From: Clostridia bacterium
Lineage (GTDB): Bacteria > Bacillota > Clostridia > Oscillospirales > CAG-272
NCBI GenBank assembly: GCA_017502915.1
Contig: JAFVUB010000005.1
Location: 1-59,766, forward strand
DNA: 59,766 bases
Direction: 5' to 3'
Shown: positions 43,570-54,817 of the stretch, piece after piece
Layout: every line of letters starts with the position of its first letter
Numbering within the stretch: position 1 is the stretch's first letter
Notes under the pieces: model-generated
The model's database searches: none
Told to the model about the DNA's origin: nothing
Seen by the model: the letters and a program-made list of their open reading frames with translations, nothing else
Translations under genes and position numbers: made by a program

Positions 43570-44595
43570 ATGAATAAGGAATTGTTTGCAGCCATCGAGC
43601 TTATTGAAAAGGAAAAGGGAATACCGCGCGAATATATGTACGAGAAGATCGAGGCAGCTCTTACTGCCGCGTACAAGAAGGAATACGGAAACAACACTAA
43701 CGTCAGAGTTGCTCTTGACCCCGTTAAGGAGGACGTCAAGATCTATCAGCAAAGACTCGTTGTTGAGGTCGTTGAGAATCCTACTGCCGAGATCTCGCTC
43801 GAGGAGGCAAAGCAGATCAGCCGCCGCCTTGATATAGGTAAGTTCTATGAGACCGAGGTCAAGTCGAAGAATTTCCGCCGTCAGAGTGCCGCCGCCGCGA
43901 AGTCGGTCATAATCCAGAGTATTCGTGAGGGCGAGCGTCGCGCCGCGCAGGAGGCGTACGAGAGCAAGCGTGAGGAGATCATCACGGCAACGGTCAGCAA
44001 GATCGACCGCGAGACCGGTAACGTTCTGCTCGATACCGGTACGGGTTTTGCAACCCTTCTTCGCTCCGAGCAGATCCCGGGCGAGACCTTTACTTACGGT
44101 CAGCGCGTCAAGGTGTTCGTTATAGAGGTAAACAAGGAGAGCCGCGGACCGCTGGTGACCCTGTCGAGAATCCATCCGGGACTCGTTCGCCGTATGTTCG
44201 AGCTTGAGGTTCCCGAGATAGCAGACGGAATCGTTATGATCAAGAGCGTTGCCCGTGAGGCAGGCTCGAGAACCAAGATGGCGGTTTGGTCGAGAGACCA
44301 GGACGTAGATCCGATCGGAGCCTGCATCGGTACTCACGGTATGCGTATCGGGGGCATCGTTGACGAGCTTTGCGGAGAAAAGATAGACATAATCAAGTAC
44401 AGCGAAAGCCTTGAGGATTTCGTTGCCGCCGCACTTTCGCCCGCGACCGTAAATTCGGTCACTATGACCGCAGAGCGCGCCTGCCGCGTTATCGTCGACG
44501 ACGATCAGCTCTCGCTCGCTATCGGTAAAGAGGGTCAGAATGCACGTCTTGCCGCAAGACTCACCGGTTGCAAGATAGACATAAAGTCGGAATAA
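43570..44595 (+). CDS. nusA: Transcription termination/antitermination factor NusA
   Basis: 341 residues. It has the N-terminal RNA polymerase domain (MNKELFAAIELIEKEKGI), the S1 domain (about 135-200) and two KH domains ending in SLAIGKEGQNARLAARLTG, with the KH1 segment GACIGTHGMRIGGIVDELCGEKIDII at about 256-281. It lacks the acidic repeats of the proteobacterial form, as expected for Bacillota. AAAGGAAG precedes the ATG. The gene is flanked by rimP and ylxR in the conserved order. Confidence 0.97.
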   Translation: MNKELFAAIELIEKEKGIPREYMYEKIEAALTAAYKKEYGNNTNVRVALDPVKEDVKIYQQRLVVEVVENPTAEISLEEAKQISRRLDIGKFYETEVKSKNFRRQSAAAAKSVIIQSIREGERRAAQEAYESKREEIITATVSKIDRETGNVLLDTGTGFATLLRSEQIPGETFTYGQRVKVFVIEVNKESRGPLVTLSRIHPGLVRRMFELEVPEIADGIVMIKSVAREAGSRTKMAVWSRDQDVDPIGACIGTHGMRIGGIVDELCGEKIDIIKYSESLEDFVAAALSPATVNSVTMTAERACRVIVDDDQLSLAIGKEGQNARLAARLTGCKIDIKSE

Positions 44596-44596
44596 G

Positions 44597-44887
44597 ATGG
44601 CAAACAAAGGTCAGCTCCGTCAGAAAAAGATACCGATGAGGCAGTGCCTCGGTTGCTCCGAGCATAAGCCCAAGCTTGAGCTTTTGAGAGTTGTGCTGTC
44701 ACCCGACGGTGAGATCTCGCTTGATTTCACCGGAAAGAAATCGGGACGCGGCGCGTATATCTGCCGTAGCGCCAAATGCTTTGAGAAGGCTAAAAAGAGC
44801 CGCCGACTCGAGCGGAATCTCGACCGCGAGATCCCCGAGGAGGTCTATGCAAAGCTGGCGCGCGAGCTTGAGGATCAGGATAAATGA
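44597..44887 (+). CDS. YlxR family RNA-binding protein (RnpM)
   Basis: 96 residues. The DUF448/YlxR signature RQCLGCSEHKPKLELLRV at about 14-31 and GRGAYICRSAKCFEKA at about 49-64 is plain. YlxR has been reported to bind RNase P RNA (RnpM). The gene starts one base after nusA and overlaps the next gene by 4 bases, the standard arrangement in the nusA-infB operon. Confidence 0.95.
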   Translation: MANKGQLRQKKIPMRQCLGCSEHKPKLELLRVVLSPDGEISLDFTGKKSGRGAYICRSAKCFEKAKKSRRLERNLDREIPEEVYAKLARELEDQDK

Positions 44888-45204
44888 CCGAGCTTGAGAT
44901 CAAGAAGCTTTTGACGACTCTCGGGCTTTGCGCCAAGGCGCGAAAGCTCGTTTACGGAACCGAACAGATATGCGATGCCCTTCGAGAGGGTAAAACGGTC
45001 TGTCTTGTTCTTGAGGCGTCAGATACTTCACCGAACACACATAAAAGATTGACCGATCGCACGGCTTATTACAGAGTGCGTCACGTCAGAATAGAAGCCG
45101 ACACGGTGGCTCTCGGAAGCGCCGTCGGCAAGAGGACGGCGGTTGCCGCCGTTGCGATCACCGACGGAGGACTCTGTCGGGCAGTCGAGCAGAAGCTCGT
45201 ATAG
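44884..45204 (+). CDS. L7Ae family ribosomal protein YlxQ
   Basis: 106 residues, a small kink-turn RNA-binding fold. [24 protein letters not shown] at about 10-33 is the typical start of L7Ae/L30e proteins, with [17 protein letters not shown] near the end. It binds RNA and probably works with the ribosome, but its exact site is not set by sequence. It overlaps ylxR by 4 bases (ATGA) and precedes infB by 52 bases. Confidence 0.93.
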   Translation: MTELEIKKLLTTLGLCAKARKLVYGTEQICDALREGKTVCLVLEASDTSPNTHKRLTDRTAYYRVRHVRIEADTVALGSAVGKRTAVAAVAITDGGLCRAVEQKLV

Positions 45205-45256
45205 GTACAAAAACAAACACGGGAAAGTAATTCGTAAAGGGGATTTTATATTAGGT

Positions 45257-47965
45257 ATGGCTCAGATTCAGTACAAGGTAAATCAACTCGCAAAGGATCT
45301 CAATATTAAGCCGAAGGATATTGTTGATATCATGTCGGGAAAGGGCGTTGAGGTCAAAACACAAAAGGTCATGGAGCCGGAGGAATTCGGCCTGTTTCTG
45401 CATCTCATAACACAGGAAAATCAGATAAACGGCATCGACGAGTATCTCGATGGCGTAACGTATATCCCCTCAAAGCAGAAGAAGGAGCCGGAGCCCGAGC
45501 CGACCTCTGCTGTCGTTGTACCTACTCCCGAAAAGCAGTCCGCCGTTGAAGAAGTAAAGCCGGAGACTAAGCCCGAGGTAAAGCCCGAGCCGGTAGCCGT
45601 CAAGGCTCCCGAAAAGAAGCCCGAGGAAAAGCCTGCGGCCCGTACCGCACCCCAGGGGGCTCAGCGTCAGTTTGACAGACCGGCGAACAACAACAATAAT
45701 AACAATGCAAATCAGCAGCGCCCGAATGCAAATCAGCAGCCGCAGCGCAATTTCGACCGTCCCCAGCAGGGACGTCAGTTTGACCGTCCCGCCCCGAACG
45801 GACAGAAGCCGTTCGGTCAGCAGAACGGTCAGCGTCCCCAGCAGCAGTCCTCCGGACAGCAGTTCCGCGATAAGTGTGACGGAAACCAGGGACCTCGCGT
45901 TCCGCGCGAAAAGTTCCAGCCCCAGATCGTCACGAGAGGACAGACCCCGAAGGGCACCGTTGCTCCTCAGAAGCACGGCGCGACCAGAGTTGTTGACACC
46001 CGCGGATCGAACGTAGACCTTTCTAAGTACGACGAGAGACTCGATAACTTCGTGCCCGATTCGGTGCGCGACGTTAAGGGCGGCAATACGAAGCTGAAAA
46101 AGGTTGCGGGAAGCAACCGCGTTGCATCGCAGAAGGACGTTGGAGGAAATCGCATTCCTCTTTCAAAGGATGCAAAGAACAAATCCGGCAAAAAGAACCA
46201 GCAGCCCGTAAAGAAGCAGCCGCTTCACGTTGAGATCCCCGATGAGATAACCGTCGGTGAGCTCGCGCAGCTGCTCAAGGTAACTGTAGGTGAGGTCGTC
46301 AAGCGCCTTATGCTTATGGGCGTTATGGCGTCTGTCAACCAGAGCATAGATTACGACACCGCATATCTCGTTGCCGACGAGCTTGGAGCCGTTGTCAGTA
46401 AGCAGGTCATCGTCACCATTGAGGATAAGCTCTTCGATGAGAGCGAGGACGCTCCCGAGGATCTCTGCGAGCGCGCACCGGTCGTTTGCGTTATGGGTCA
46501 CGTTGACCACGGAAAGACTTCGCTGCTAGACGCTATCCGTAATACCAATGTGACCTCGGGTGAGGCGGGCGGAATCACACAGCATATCGGTGCATACCGC
46601 GTCAATATCAACGGACGCGACATTACCTTCCTCGACACCCCCGGACACGAAGCGTTCACCGCGATGCGTGCCAGAGGCGCTCAGGCAACCGACATTGCGA
46701 TCCTTGTCGTTGCCGCCGACGACGGTATCATGCCGCAGACGGTCGAGGCTATCAACCACGCAAAGCAGGCGGGAGTTCAGATCATCGTTGCCATCAATAA
46801 GATGGATAAGCCGACTGCAAACCCCGATAACATCAAGCAGGAGCTGACCAAATACGAGCTCATTCCCGAGGATTGGGGCGGCGACGTTATGTGCGTTCCG
46901 GTCTCAGCTCTCACTCATATGGGTATCGACGACCTTCTCGAGAGCATTCTGCTCATCGCAGAGGTTCAGGAATATAAGGCAAACCCGAATCGCCGCGCAA
47001 AGGGAGTTATCATCGAGTCCAAGCTCGATAAGGGCCGCGGACCGGTTGCCACCGTTCTCGTTCAGAACGGAACTCTCCATCCCGGAGATATCGTTATCGC
47101 CGGAACGTCGGTCGGACGCGTTCGTTCGATGACCGACCACACCGGTAAGGCAGTTAAGATAGCGGGACCCTCGGTTCCGGTCGAGCTGACAGGTCTTGCA
47201 GACCTGCCCACCGCCGGCGACGACTTTATGGCAGTTGAGGACGAAAGAATGGCAAGAGAGCTTGCCGACCAGCGCCGTGACAAGGCGAAGGAAGCCGAGT
47301 TCAAGGCAAACAGCCGCGCCAGCCTCAACGATCTCTTTGCCAGAATGGCAGAGGGAGTCAAGACGCTCAACGTCATCGTTAAGGCAGACGTTATGGGATC
47401 TGCCGAGGCAGTCAAGCAGTCGCTTGAGAAGATCTCGAACGAGGAGGTCAAGGTCAGCGTTATCCATAACGCCGCCGGAGGTATCAACGAGGGTGACGTT
47501 ATGTTCGCCGCCGCCTCGAACGCTATTATCGTCGGATTCAACGTCCGTCCCGATAAGCAGGCGATCGACAGTGCAGACCGTCAGGGAGTTGAGATCCACA
47601 CCTATCGCGTTATTTACGACTGCATAGAGGAGATCACCGCCGCTATGAAGGGAATGCTGGCGCCCAAGTTCCGCGAGGTCATCAACGGCCACGCCGAGGT
47701 ACGTCAGACTATTCACGTACCGAACGTCGGAACGATCGCCGGATCCTACGTTCAGGACGGAAAGATCGGAAGAAACAATCAGATCCGCGTTCTGCGTGAC
47801 GGCGTTGTTATCTTCGAGGATAAGATCGGCTCGCTTCGCCGCTTCAAGGACGACGTCCGCGAGGTCGCGACGGGATACGAGTGCGGTGTTGGGCTTGAGA
47901 AGTTCAACGACATCAAGATCGGAGATATCCTTGAGGCGTTCTTCATGGAAGAGATCAAGCAGTAA
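45257..47965 (+). CDS. infB: Translation initiation factor IF-2
   Basis: 902 residues. IF2-N-like domain ([22 protein letters not shown]) at the start; a long disordered Pro/Asn/Gln/Arg-rich stretch with repeated QFDRP-type units at about residues 135-205; a second IF2-N at about 325-375; the G domain with GHVDHGKT (414-421), DTPGHEAF and NKMD; then domains II-IV. IF-2 positions initiator tRNA on the 30S subunit. ATG 45257 gives the normal N-terminus; a longer frame would overlap the L7Ae gene. It is the last gene of the rimP operon. Confidence 0.96.
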   Translation: MAQIQYKVNQLAKDLNIKPKDIVDIMSGKGVEVKTQKVMEPEEFGLFLHLITQENQINGIDEYLDGVTYIPSKQKKEPEPEPTSAVVVPTPEKQSAVEEVKPETKPEVKPEPVAVKAPEKKPEEKPAARTAPQGAQRQFDRPANNNNNNNANQQRPNANQQPQRNFDRPQQGRQFDRPAPNGQKPFGQQNGQRPQQQSSGQQFRDKCDGNQGPRVPREKFQPQIVTRGQTPKGTVAPQKHGATRVVDTRGSNVDLSKYDERLDNFVPDSVRDVKGGNTKLKKVAGSNRVASQKDVGGNRIPLSKDAKNKSGKKNQQPVKKQPLHVEIPDEITVGELAQLLKVTVGEVVKRLMLMGVMASVNQSIDYDTAYLVADELGAVVSKQVIVTIEDKLFDESEDAPEDLCERAPVVCVMGHVDHGKTSLLDAIRNTNVTSGEAGGITQHIGAYRVNINGRDITFLDTPGHEAFTAMRARGAQATDIAILVVAADDGIMPQTVEAINHAKQAGVQIIVAINKMDKPTANPDNIKQELTKYELIPEDWGGDVMCVPVSALTHMGIDDLLESILLIAEVQEYKANPNRRAKGVIIESKLDKGRGPVATVLVQNGTLHPGDIVIAGTSVGRVRSMTDHTGKAVKIAGPSVPVELTGLADLPTAGDDFMAVEDERMARELADQRRDKAKEAEFKANSRASLNDLFARMAEGVKTLNVIVKADVMGSAEAVKQSLEKISNEEVKVSVIHNAAGGINEGDVMFAAASNAIIVGFNVRPDKQAIDSADRQGVEIHTYRVIYDCIEEITAAMKGMLAPKFREVINGHAEVRQTIHVPNVGTIAGSYVQDGKIGRNNQIRVLRDGVVIFEDKIGSLRRFKDDVREVATGYECGVGLEKFNDIKIGDILEAFFMEEIKQ

Positions 47966-47975
47966 GAAACTGTAT

Positions 47976-48012
47976 AAAAAAGAACCACCCGACTCGGGTG
48001 GTTCTTTTTTAT
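47976..48012. terminator. Bidirectional terminator between infB and rpoD
   Basis: AAAAAAGAACCACCC (47976-47990) pairs with GGGTGGTTCTTTTTT (47996-48010) across a GACTC loop. Confidence 0.92.
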
Positions 48013-48021
48013 GAAAACCGA

Positions 48022-49212
<1,191 letters not shown>

Positions 49213-49226
49213 TTTTACCTCTCGTT

Positions 49227-51011
49227 TTATGTATTGTCTTTTTTGTTTTTTATCCTCTTGAGCTGCTCGAGCCTCGACTCGATAGCTGTCATACGGTCGC
49301 CGGATTCCTTGGCGTTTTGCAGGGCTTTTTCGTTTTTAAGCGTGGTGACCGAGGTCGTCAGAACGGCTTTACCGTTTTCTGTCAGATCAAGTCTCGTCCG
49401 CATCATTTTGTGGATACGTCCCATCTCGTCGGGGCTGAAGCGCTCGCCGAGAAGTGCCATATCGAAGCCTGCTTCGTCGGCGTGAAGCTCCATGACCGAC
49501 TCGAAAACGCGCTTGCCGAACGCCGTTATAAAATCGTCGCCCGTCAGCCGTACGTCTCCCTTTGCGACAGCGTCACGGTGCTCGGGGAAGGCGGTTAGCA
49601 GACCCAGAATGGTCTCCTCCGCCACCGCCGCGCCAACGTTTCTGACGTAGTCGGGGTTGACCTTATCACCAAGTCCTCTTGCCGAGGAATAGGCGTCGCG
49701 CGATTGCTGCTCAAGTCGAGAACGTTCGTTTCGACGGCGAAGTCGCTCAACGTCCTGCTTCAAAATATCCTTGCCGATGCCAAGTAGCTGGGCTGCCTCG
49801 TCAAGGCAGATGTCCCGCTCGACGCTCGACGCCGACATCGCGATGATGCGGCATATCTCGGCGGCGGCGGCGATCTTTTCGTCCGAGTTTTGAATGTTAT
49901 GCTTTGAAAGAACGCCTGCAGCACGGTAGGAGAACTTGGTTCGGCTCTCCTCGAGCAGACGCGAAAAGGCCGTCGCTCCGTACGCCTTTATATATTCGTC
50001 CGGGTCTTTTGCACCGCTCAGCACCAAAACTCGGGTCTCAAGACCGACATCGGTAAGCTGCTGCAGCGCGCGCTCGGTGGCTCTTTGACCTGCCTCGTCG
50101 CTGTCGTAGGTCAGAATGACCTTCTTTGTGTAGCGAGAGAGAAGTCTTGCCTGATCTGCGGTCAGTGCCGTTCCAAGACCTGCGACGGCATTGCCGAATC
50201 CAGCGGCGTGCAGGGCTATGACGTCCATATAACCCTCACAAAGTATCATAGTCTCGCCGCCCGAATCCTTGGCGTAGTTCAGGGCGAAAATGTTGCGTCC
50301 CTTTTTGTATGCGGGGGTGTCGTTGGTGTTCAGATATTTGGGTTTACTGTCGTCCATAACGCGTCCGCCGAAGGCAACGACGGCTCCCGTCGTGTCAATT
50401 ATGGGGAACATTATGCGGTTTCTGAAGATCGAATACGGTTTTCCGCTCTTTCCACCGACAGACTCAAAGTATCCTGCCTTAAGCTCCTCGTCGGTAAAAC
50501 CGTGATCGCGCATATATTGCAGCATAGCAAAGGTGTGGTTGGGAGCAAACCCCAGCCCGAAGCGCTTTATAACTGCGGTGGACAGACGGCGCTTTTCAGT
50601 CAGATAGGCGAGCGCTTCCGCTCCCTGCGGAGAAAAGAGCTGCTCGCGGAAATATCTTGCGGCGCAAAGATTCATATCGAGAACTCGCTTGCGCGAAACG
50701 CCTCGCTCGGGACGTGTGTTGTCCTTCTGTATATCAATTCCCGCGCGGGCTGCAAGATACTCAACCGCTCCGGCGTAGTCGAGATTGTTGTATTTCATAA
50801 CGAAGGTTATGACGTCGCCGCCCGACCCGCAACCAAAGCAATAAAAGCTCTGACTTCCGGGGTAAACGGTGAACGACGGAGTTTTTTCGTTATGGAAAGG
50901 GCACAGCCCCTTGACGTTTGACCCTGCGCGCTTGAGGGTGACGCAGCTTCCTATTATCTGCTCAATGTCAGATCGGTTTCTGATCTCTTCAATTATCTCG
51001 CGTGGTATCAA
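49227..51011 (-). CDS. dnaG: DNA primase DnaG
   Basis: 594 residues. The zinc-binding domain has Cys37, His40, Cys58 and Cys61; the Toprim core follows ([16 protein letters not shown] and [12 protein letters not shown]), then the helicase-binding C-terminus. The start is TTG at 51011, with GGAGGGGG five bases upstream, and it overlaps the dgt stop as TTGA. An in-frame ATG far upstream lies inside dgt and is rejected. It synthesises RNA primers for DnaB at the fork. Confidence 0.95.
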   Translation of the reverse strand: MIPREIIEEIRNRSDIEQIIGSCVTLKRAGSNVKGLCPFHNEKTPSFTVYPGSQSFYCFGCGSGGDVITFVMKYNNLDYAGAVEYLAARAGIDIQKDNTRPERGVSRKRVLDMNLCAARYFREQLFSPQGAEALAYLTEKRRLSTAVIKRFGLGFAPNHTFAMLQYMRDHGFTDEELKAGYFESVGGKSGKPYSIFRNRIMFPIIDTTGAVVAFGGRVMDDSKPKYLNTNDTPAYKKGRNIFALNYAKDSGGETMILCEGYMDVIALHAAGFGNAVAGLGTALTADQARLLSRYTKKVILTYDSDEAGQRATERALQQLTDVGLETRVLVLSGAKDPDEYIKAYGATAFSRLLEESRTKFSYRAAGVLSKHNIQNSDEKIAAAAEICRIIAMSASSVERDICLDEAAQLLGIGKDILKQDVERLRRRNERSRLEQQSRDAYSSARGLGDKVNPDYVRNVGAAVAEETILGLLTAFPEHRDAVAKGDVRLTGDDFITAFGKRVFESVMELHADEAGFDMALLGERFSPDEMGRIHKMMRTRLDLTENGKAVLTTSVTTLKNEKALQNAKESGDRMTAIESRLEQLKRIKNKKDNT

Positions 51012-52021
51012 GACGGCCCCCTCCAAACCTCGGGAATAAAGAGTCGACGGTAGGTCTCGATGGCATAACGGTCGGTCATGCCCGAGATGAAATCGCAAAC
51101 GCAACGTTCGGGGGACTCTTTATCAAGCTCTTTTTTGTAAAATCCCGTGAGCTTGTCCGGGTTTTTGACGTAGTAATGGTAAAGACGGGCAAGCATCTCC
51201 TTTGCTTTGCTTTCCTCGCCCTTGGCGATCGGGTTTCGGTAAACGCTTTCGAACAAAAAAGCGCGGAGCTTGTCGGTCGCTTCCTGAATATGTGGCTCCA
51301 TTTGTATGTCCCGTTGACCTTCGCTGGCGCGGATGACCGAGGTGACCATCGTGTTGATACGACCCGAATGAGTATCTCCGAGGATCTCTCGGATATCGGA
51401 CGGAATATCCTCGATGGTAAGTATTCCTGCGCGGCAGGCGTCGTCGATGTCGTGATTTATGTAGGCTATGCGGTCTGCAAAGCGGATTATCAGACCCTCG
51501 GGGGTCGAGGCGCGGTCGGAGCCCGTGTGGTTTACTATGGCGTCGCGGACCTCGTAAGTAAGGTTGAGTCCCAGACCGTCCTTTTCAAGCTTTTCGACTA
51601 CTCGCAGACTCTGGCGCGAGTGAGTGAATTCAGGGGAAAAGCACTCCTGCATTATCGTCTCCCCGGCGTGACCGAAGGGGGTATGTCCGAGGTCGTGACC
51701 CAGCGCCGCCGCTTCTGCAAGGTCTTCGTTAAGATGGAGCGATCTTGCTATGGTTCGAGCTATTTGCGTGACCTCAAGCGTGTGGGTCAGGCGAGTGCGG
51801 TAATGATCTCCGAGCGGAGCGAGGAAGACCTGAGTCTTGTTCATCAGTCGGCGGAAGGATTGGCAGTGTATTATGCGGTCGCGGTCACGCTGAAACTCGG
51901 TTCGAAGCGAGTCGTAACGCTCCTCGGGATGCTCACGGCCGACGGTCTTTGACGAAAGAGAGGCGTATTCAGACAGCGTTTCGACTTCGCGTCGTTCGGT
52001 CGCTTCGCGAATAGTTTCCAT
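51008..52021 (-). CDS. dgt: dGTP triphosphohydrolase-like HD protein
   Basis: 337 residues. The HD domain shows RLTHTLEVTQIARTIA, GHDLGHTPFGHAGE and the later DRIAYINHDIDDACRAG region, which together bind the metal. It degrades dGTP (or other dNTPs) to deoxynucleoside and triphosphate and so tunes the nucleotide pool. GGGAGG precedes the ATG. It is the first gene of the operon with dnaG and rpoD; the link between dNTP control, primer synthesis and the main sigma factor is conserved in Clostridia. Confidence 0.94.
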   Translation of the reverse strand: METIREATERREVETLSEYASLSSKTVGREHPEERYDSLRTEFQRDRDRIIHCQSFRRLMNKTQVFLAPLGDHYRTRLTHTLEVTQIARTIARSLHLNEDLAEAAALGHDLGHTPFGHAGETIMQECFSPEFTHSRQSLRVVEKLEKDGLGLNLTYEVRDAIVNHTGSDRASTPEGLIIRFADRIAYINHDIDDACRAGILTIEDIPSDIREILGDTHSGRINTMVTSVIRASEGQRDIQMEPHIQEATDKLRAFLFESVYRNPIAKGEESKAKEMLARLYHYYVKNPDKLTGFYKKELDKESPERCVCDFISGMTDRYAIETYRRLFIPEVWRGPS

Positions 52022-52393
52022 AAAAATCCTCCCAAATTGAATTATACTATTATAATATACGCTTAAAATCCCGAAAATACTTTTTTTTGCTTAACTTTCT
52101 TCGAAAAAGGTTGAAATTATGAATAAAACAACAATATCAAAGGTATTTTACACAAAAAAACTATTACAAATACGTTGTTATGACTGAAAATACGGAATAA
52201 GGCACAAAAAACAAAATGCACCTTTGTGCAAAACCACGGGCAAATTTAACGCGTTTATTGACAAAGTTTGATAGGCGGGTAAAGACAGCAAAAACCGAGC
52301 GAAAAAACACTTGACAGAAAGGCTGTTTTGATGTAAAATATAGAGGTATATATAGGTTTATCACGCGATACCGTTCAAGGAGGAAAAAACCGA
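52022..52393. other. AT-rich intergenic region between divergent dgt and lipoprotein genes
   Basis: No gene is supported. On the minus strand two TATAAT-like boxes at 52041-52054 lie before dgt, but their -35 elements are poor (TTTTCG). On the plus strand the promoter at 52311-52339 serves the lipoprotein. A small palindrome, TGCAC and GTGCA around 52220, is of unknown meaning. Confidence 0.6.
52311..52339 (+). promoter_or_regulatory. Promoter of the 788-residue lipoprotein
   Basis: TTGACA (52311-52316), 17 bp, TAAAAT (52334-52339). Confidence 0.87.
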
Positions 52394-54760
52394 ATGAAAT
52401 TTAGATTGCTGTGCTTGATTTTGGCACTCGCTATGCTTCTGCCTGTTGCGCTCACGGGATGTGGCGGCAACACCGATTCTTCATTGGAGGACATTGAGGA
52501 TGAAGCATCCGAGACCACAGTCTCGCTGAGAATGTATATGATCACCGAGGACCACGTTCCCACTAAGGAAGAGGTCGATGCCGTAAAGGCAGAGAAGGGT
52601 GAAAATTCCAAGGAATATATCGAGCTCAAGGCTAAGAAGGACGCTTACGATAACGTCGCTGCCGCGCTTGATAAGATAACCAAGGCAAAATTCAGAACTC
52701 ATCTCGAGGTTGTATTCTATACCGAAGAAGAGTACCGCGCTGTTGAAGAGATCATGGCATATCAGGCGGGTGCTGCCGAAAGAAAACAGGCGGCCGATGC
52801 AGCTCTCAAGAAGTTTACTGCCGAGCAGGTAGCCTTCGGATATACCAATGAAGCCGAGATCAAGGCTAAGTTCTATCAGAAGTATCCCGAGTACGCCGAG
52901 TTTGCGAGCGAGGAGACCGCAGAAGATGCGGAGAAGACCGAGGTCGAGACTATCGTTAACTCGCTTGGAATAACCGAGCTGAAATATCCCGAGCTCGGAG
53001 AAAAGCAGGTTGATATAATCTGCGTGGTCGGATATGACAACTACCTCAGATACATTGAAAACGGCTGGCTCAGCTCAGACGTTGAGGCAGAGCTTGATAG
53101 CTCCGCTAAAGCAATAAAAACCTATGTAAATGAAAAGTTCCTTTCGGCGGCGGCTTCGAATATCGATGAGACCATCTATGCTATTCCGAACAACAAGCCG
53201 ATCGGAGAGTATACCTATCTCCTTCTTCACAAGGATCTTTACGCCGAGTTCCAGTATGACTACGAAGAGGTTACCTCTGTCTCGGGCATCGTCGACTTCT
53301 TGAAGGACGTTTCGGAGCTCAGAGACGATTACGTTCCGATCACCGGCGAGCTTGATCTGGTCAACACCTTCTTCTGGTCGCTTGATTACGAGTACACCGT
53401 ATACAATCCCTATGATCTTGATCTTTCGACCGAGTCTGCTGCTATAGATTCTAAGGAAGAGCTCGACCCTGAAAGACGTTATTACATCAGAGAGCTTGTT
53501 TCGGGCGAGGGTGCAACTGCGAAGTACAACTATAAGATGATCACTCTTGACCCGATGATAGGTCGCTCGTATTACATCGTCAATAAGGCAACCGAGTTTA
53601 CCGGAGATGCCTTTGAGTCGGGCGTATTCTACTACACCAAAGAGGCTGACGGCGGATATATCCGCGCCACCGAGTTCGTTGAGGGCAACACTTATTATAC
53701 GTTGACCTTTACCGAAGCCAAGCTTTCTGACGACATAGAGGAAGCCGGAGAGTTTGTTGAGGGTGCGAAGTACTATACCAAGAACAACGACGGTACCTAT
53801 TCGAGAGTTTATAACTTCGTAAGCGGAGAGACCTATTACGTTGTTGAAAAGGCAAGCTTTAACAGCGATACCTTCTCGATTCTCGGCACATCGTTTGCAT
53901 CGTCTCCCTCGCAGGGATCGTTTATTTCCACGGCTCTTATGAACTCGCAGCTTTATAAGGATCAGTCGTTGGTCCTTAAGCAGATCGAGGACGAGGGATA
54001 CCACGTAGCGTGGGATAGCCTTAATGGCAAGAAATTTGCATCTGCCGTAGTAAAGGGCGGCGCAGAACTTGCTGCAGAATATGGCGATGAATATCACCTC
54101 ATCGTTCTTGAATATCCCAAGGCACAGGCAGAGCAGCTCTGCCAGAACCTGATCGGCGTAAGCTCTTCGTGCAAGAACGTCGAAAGAGCGATGGACGTCA
54201 TCACCTATATTAACACTAACGTTGATTTCCGCAACCTTCTTCAGTACGGTATTGAGGGTATCAACTATAAGGTAGTCAATATCGTTGAGAACGGAAAGGT
54301 TTATCCGACTGTCCAGAGACTCAACAATTACTACAATATGGATATCTATAAGACCGGAAATACCTTTATCGCTTATCCCGAAGAGGATATGGATTATAAG
54401 GCATGGGATTACGGTAAGCTTCAGAATTCTGAGGCGAAGTACGATCCGATGCTTGGCTTTGAGGTCTCTGACTACATTGACCAGATCGACTTCTCGACGG
54501 TTGACTATTTCAAGGAGCTTTCTGCGAAGTATAAAGAGCGCATGGACAGTTGCCAGAACGCCGATGAGCTTGAGGCTCTGTTCACTCAGATCACAGCCGA
54601 GCTTCGCCAGAATACGCTGTATTCGCAGGAGATCGTTTCCGGCGTTAAGCAGATGGAGGGAAGCGCAGAGGCAGCTCCTCTCGGAAACTATAACCCGTTT
54701 GGCGTTTACCACAATTACGTTATGTGGTGGACTCCCCTCTACTACGTTGAAACAGACTAA
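52394..54760 (+). CDS. Large extracytoplasmic solute-binding-type lipoprotein with YY repeats
   Basis: 788 residues. Lipoprotein signal with lipobox LTGC (Cys23). Two solute-binding-like lobes are suggested by VSLRMYMITEDHVP at 43-56 and by VVGYDNYLRYIENGWL around 211-226, with the LipO/DUF3502-like C-terminal part (QYGIEGINYK at about 617-626, WDYGKLQNSEAKYDP at about 671-685). Between about 360 and 490 sits an insertion of repeated units, each with a YY pair and a VEG/VSG/ESG turn. It probably binds a ligand, maybe a sugar or peptide, at the cell surface, but no permease is adjacent. AAGGAGG precedes the ATG. It is monocistronic. Confidence 0.85.
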   Translation: MKFRLLCLILALAMLLPVALTGCGGNTDSSLEDIEDEASETTVSLRMYMITEDHVPTKEEVDAVKAEKGENSKEYIELKAKKDAYDNVAAALDKITKAKFRTHLEVVFYTEEEYRAVEEIMAYQAGAAERKQAADAALKKFTAEQVAFGYTNEAEIKAKFYQKYPEYAEFASEETAEDAEKTEVETIVNSLGITELKYPELGEKQVDIICVVGYDNYLRYIENGWLSSDVEAELDSSAKAIKTYVNEKFLSAAASNIDETIYAIPNNKPIGEYTYLLLHKDLYAEFQYDYEEVTSVSGIVDFLKDVSELRDDYVPITGELDLVNTFFWSLDYEYTVYNPYDLDLSTESAAIDSKEELDPERRYYIRELVSGEGATAKYNYKMITLDPMIGRSYYIVNKATEFTGDAFESGVFYYTKEADGGYIRATEFVEGNTYYTLTFTEAKLSDDIEEAGEFVEGAKYYTKNNDGTYSRVYNFVSGETYYVVEKASFNSDTFSILGTSFASSPSQGSFISTALMNSQLYKDQSLVLKQIEDEGYHVAWDSLNGKKFASAVVKGGAELAAEYGDEYHLIVLEYPKAQAEQLCQNLIGVSSSCKNVERAMDVITYINTNVDFRNLLQYGIEGINYKVVNIVENGKVYPTVQRLNNYYNMDIYKTGNTFIAYPEEDMDYKAWDYGKLQNSEAKYDPMLGFEVSDYIDQIDFSTVDYFKELSAKYKERMDSCQNADELEALFTQITAELRQNTLYSQEIVSGVKQMEGSAEAAPLGNYNPFGVYHNYVMWWTPLYYVETD
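53460..53865 (+). repeat. Coding repeats with YY pairs inside the lipoprotein
   Basis: Six YY pairs at residues about 363, 393, 413, 434, 460 and 481, spaced 20-30 residues, several followed by a DGxY and a EFVEG or NFVSG turn. They form a repeat module set into a binding protein. Confidence 0.75.
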
Positions 54761-54767
54761 AACAAAC

Positions 54768-54808
54768 AAAAACATCGGAGATGCAAATTCGCATCTCCGA
54801 TGTTTTTT
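54768..54808. terminator. Terminator between the lipoprotein and coaW genes
   Basis: Seventeen-bp stem (54768-54784 with 54791-54807) around AAATTC; A-run on the left and T-run on the right allow use from both sides. Confidence 0.9.
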
Positions 54809-54817
54809 ATGATTGAT

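Noticed and set aside
43309..44607. 432-codon frame opposite nusA
   Set aside because: Antisense to nusA, no ribosome binding site and no known motif.
52119..52187. 22-codon frame in the dgt-lipoprotein gap
   Set aside because: Weak ribosome binding site, no conserved features, AT-rich chance frame.
53075..54775. 566-codon frame opposite the 788-residue lipoprotein
   Set aside because: Translation is a hydrophobic-basic mirror of the lipoprotein codons and no family is seen.
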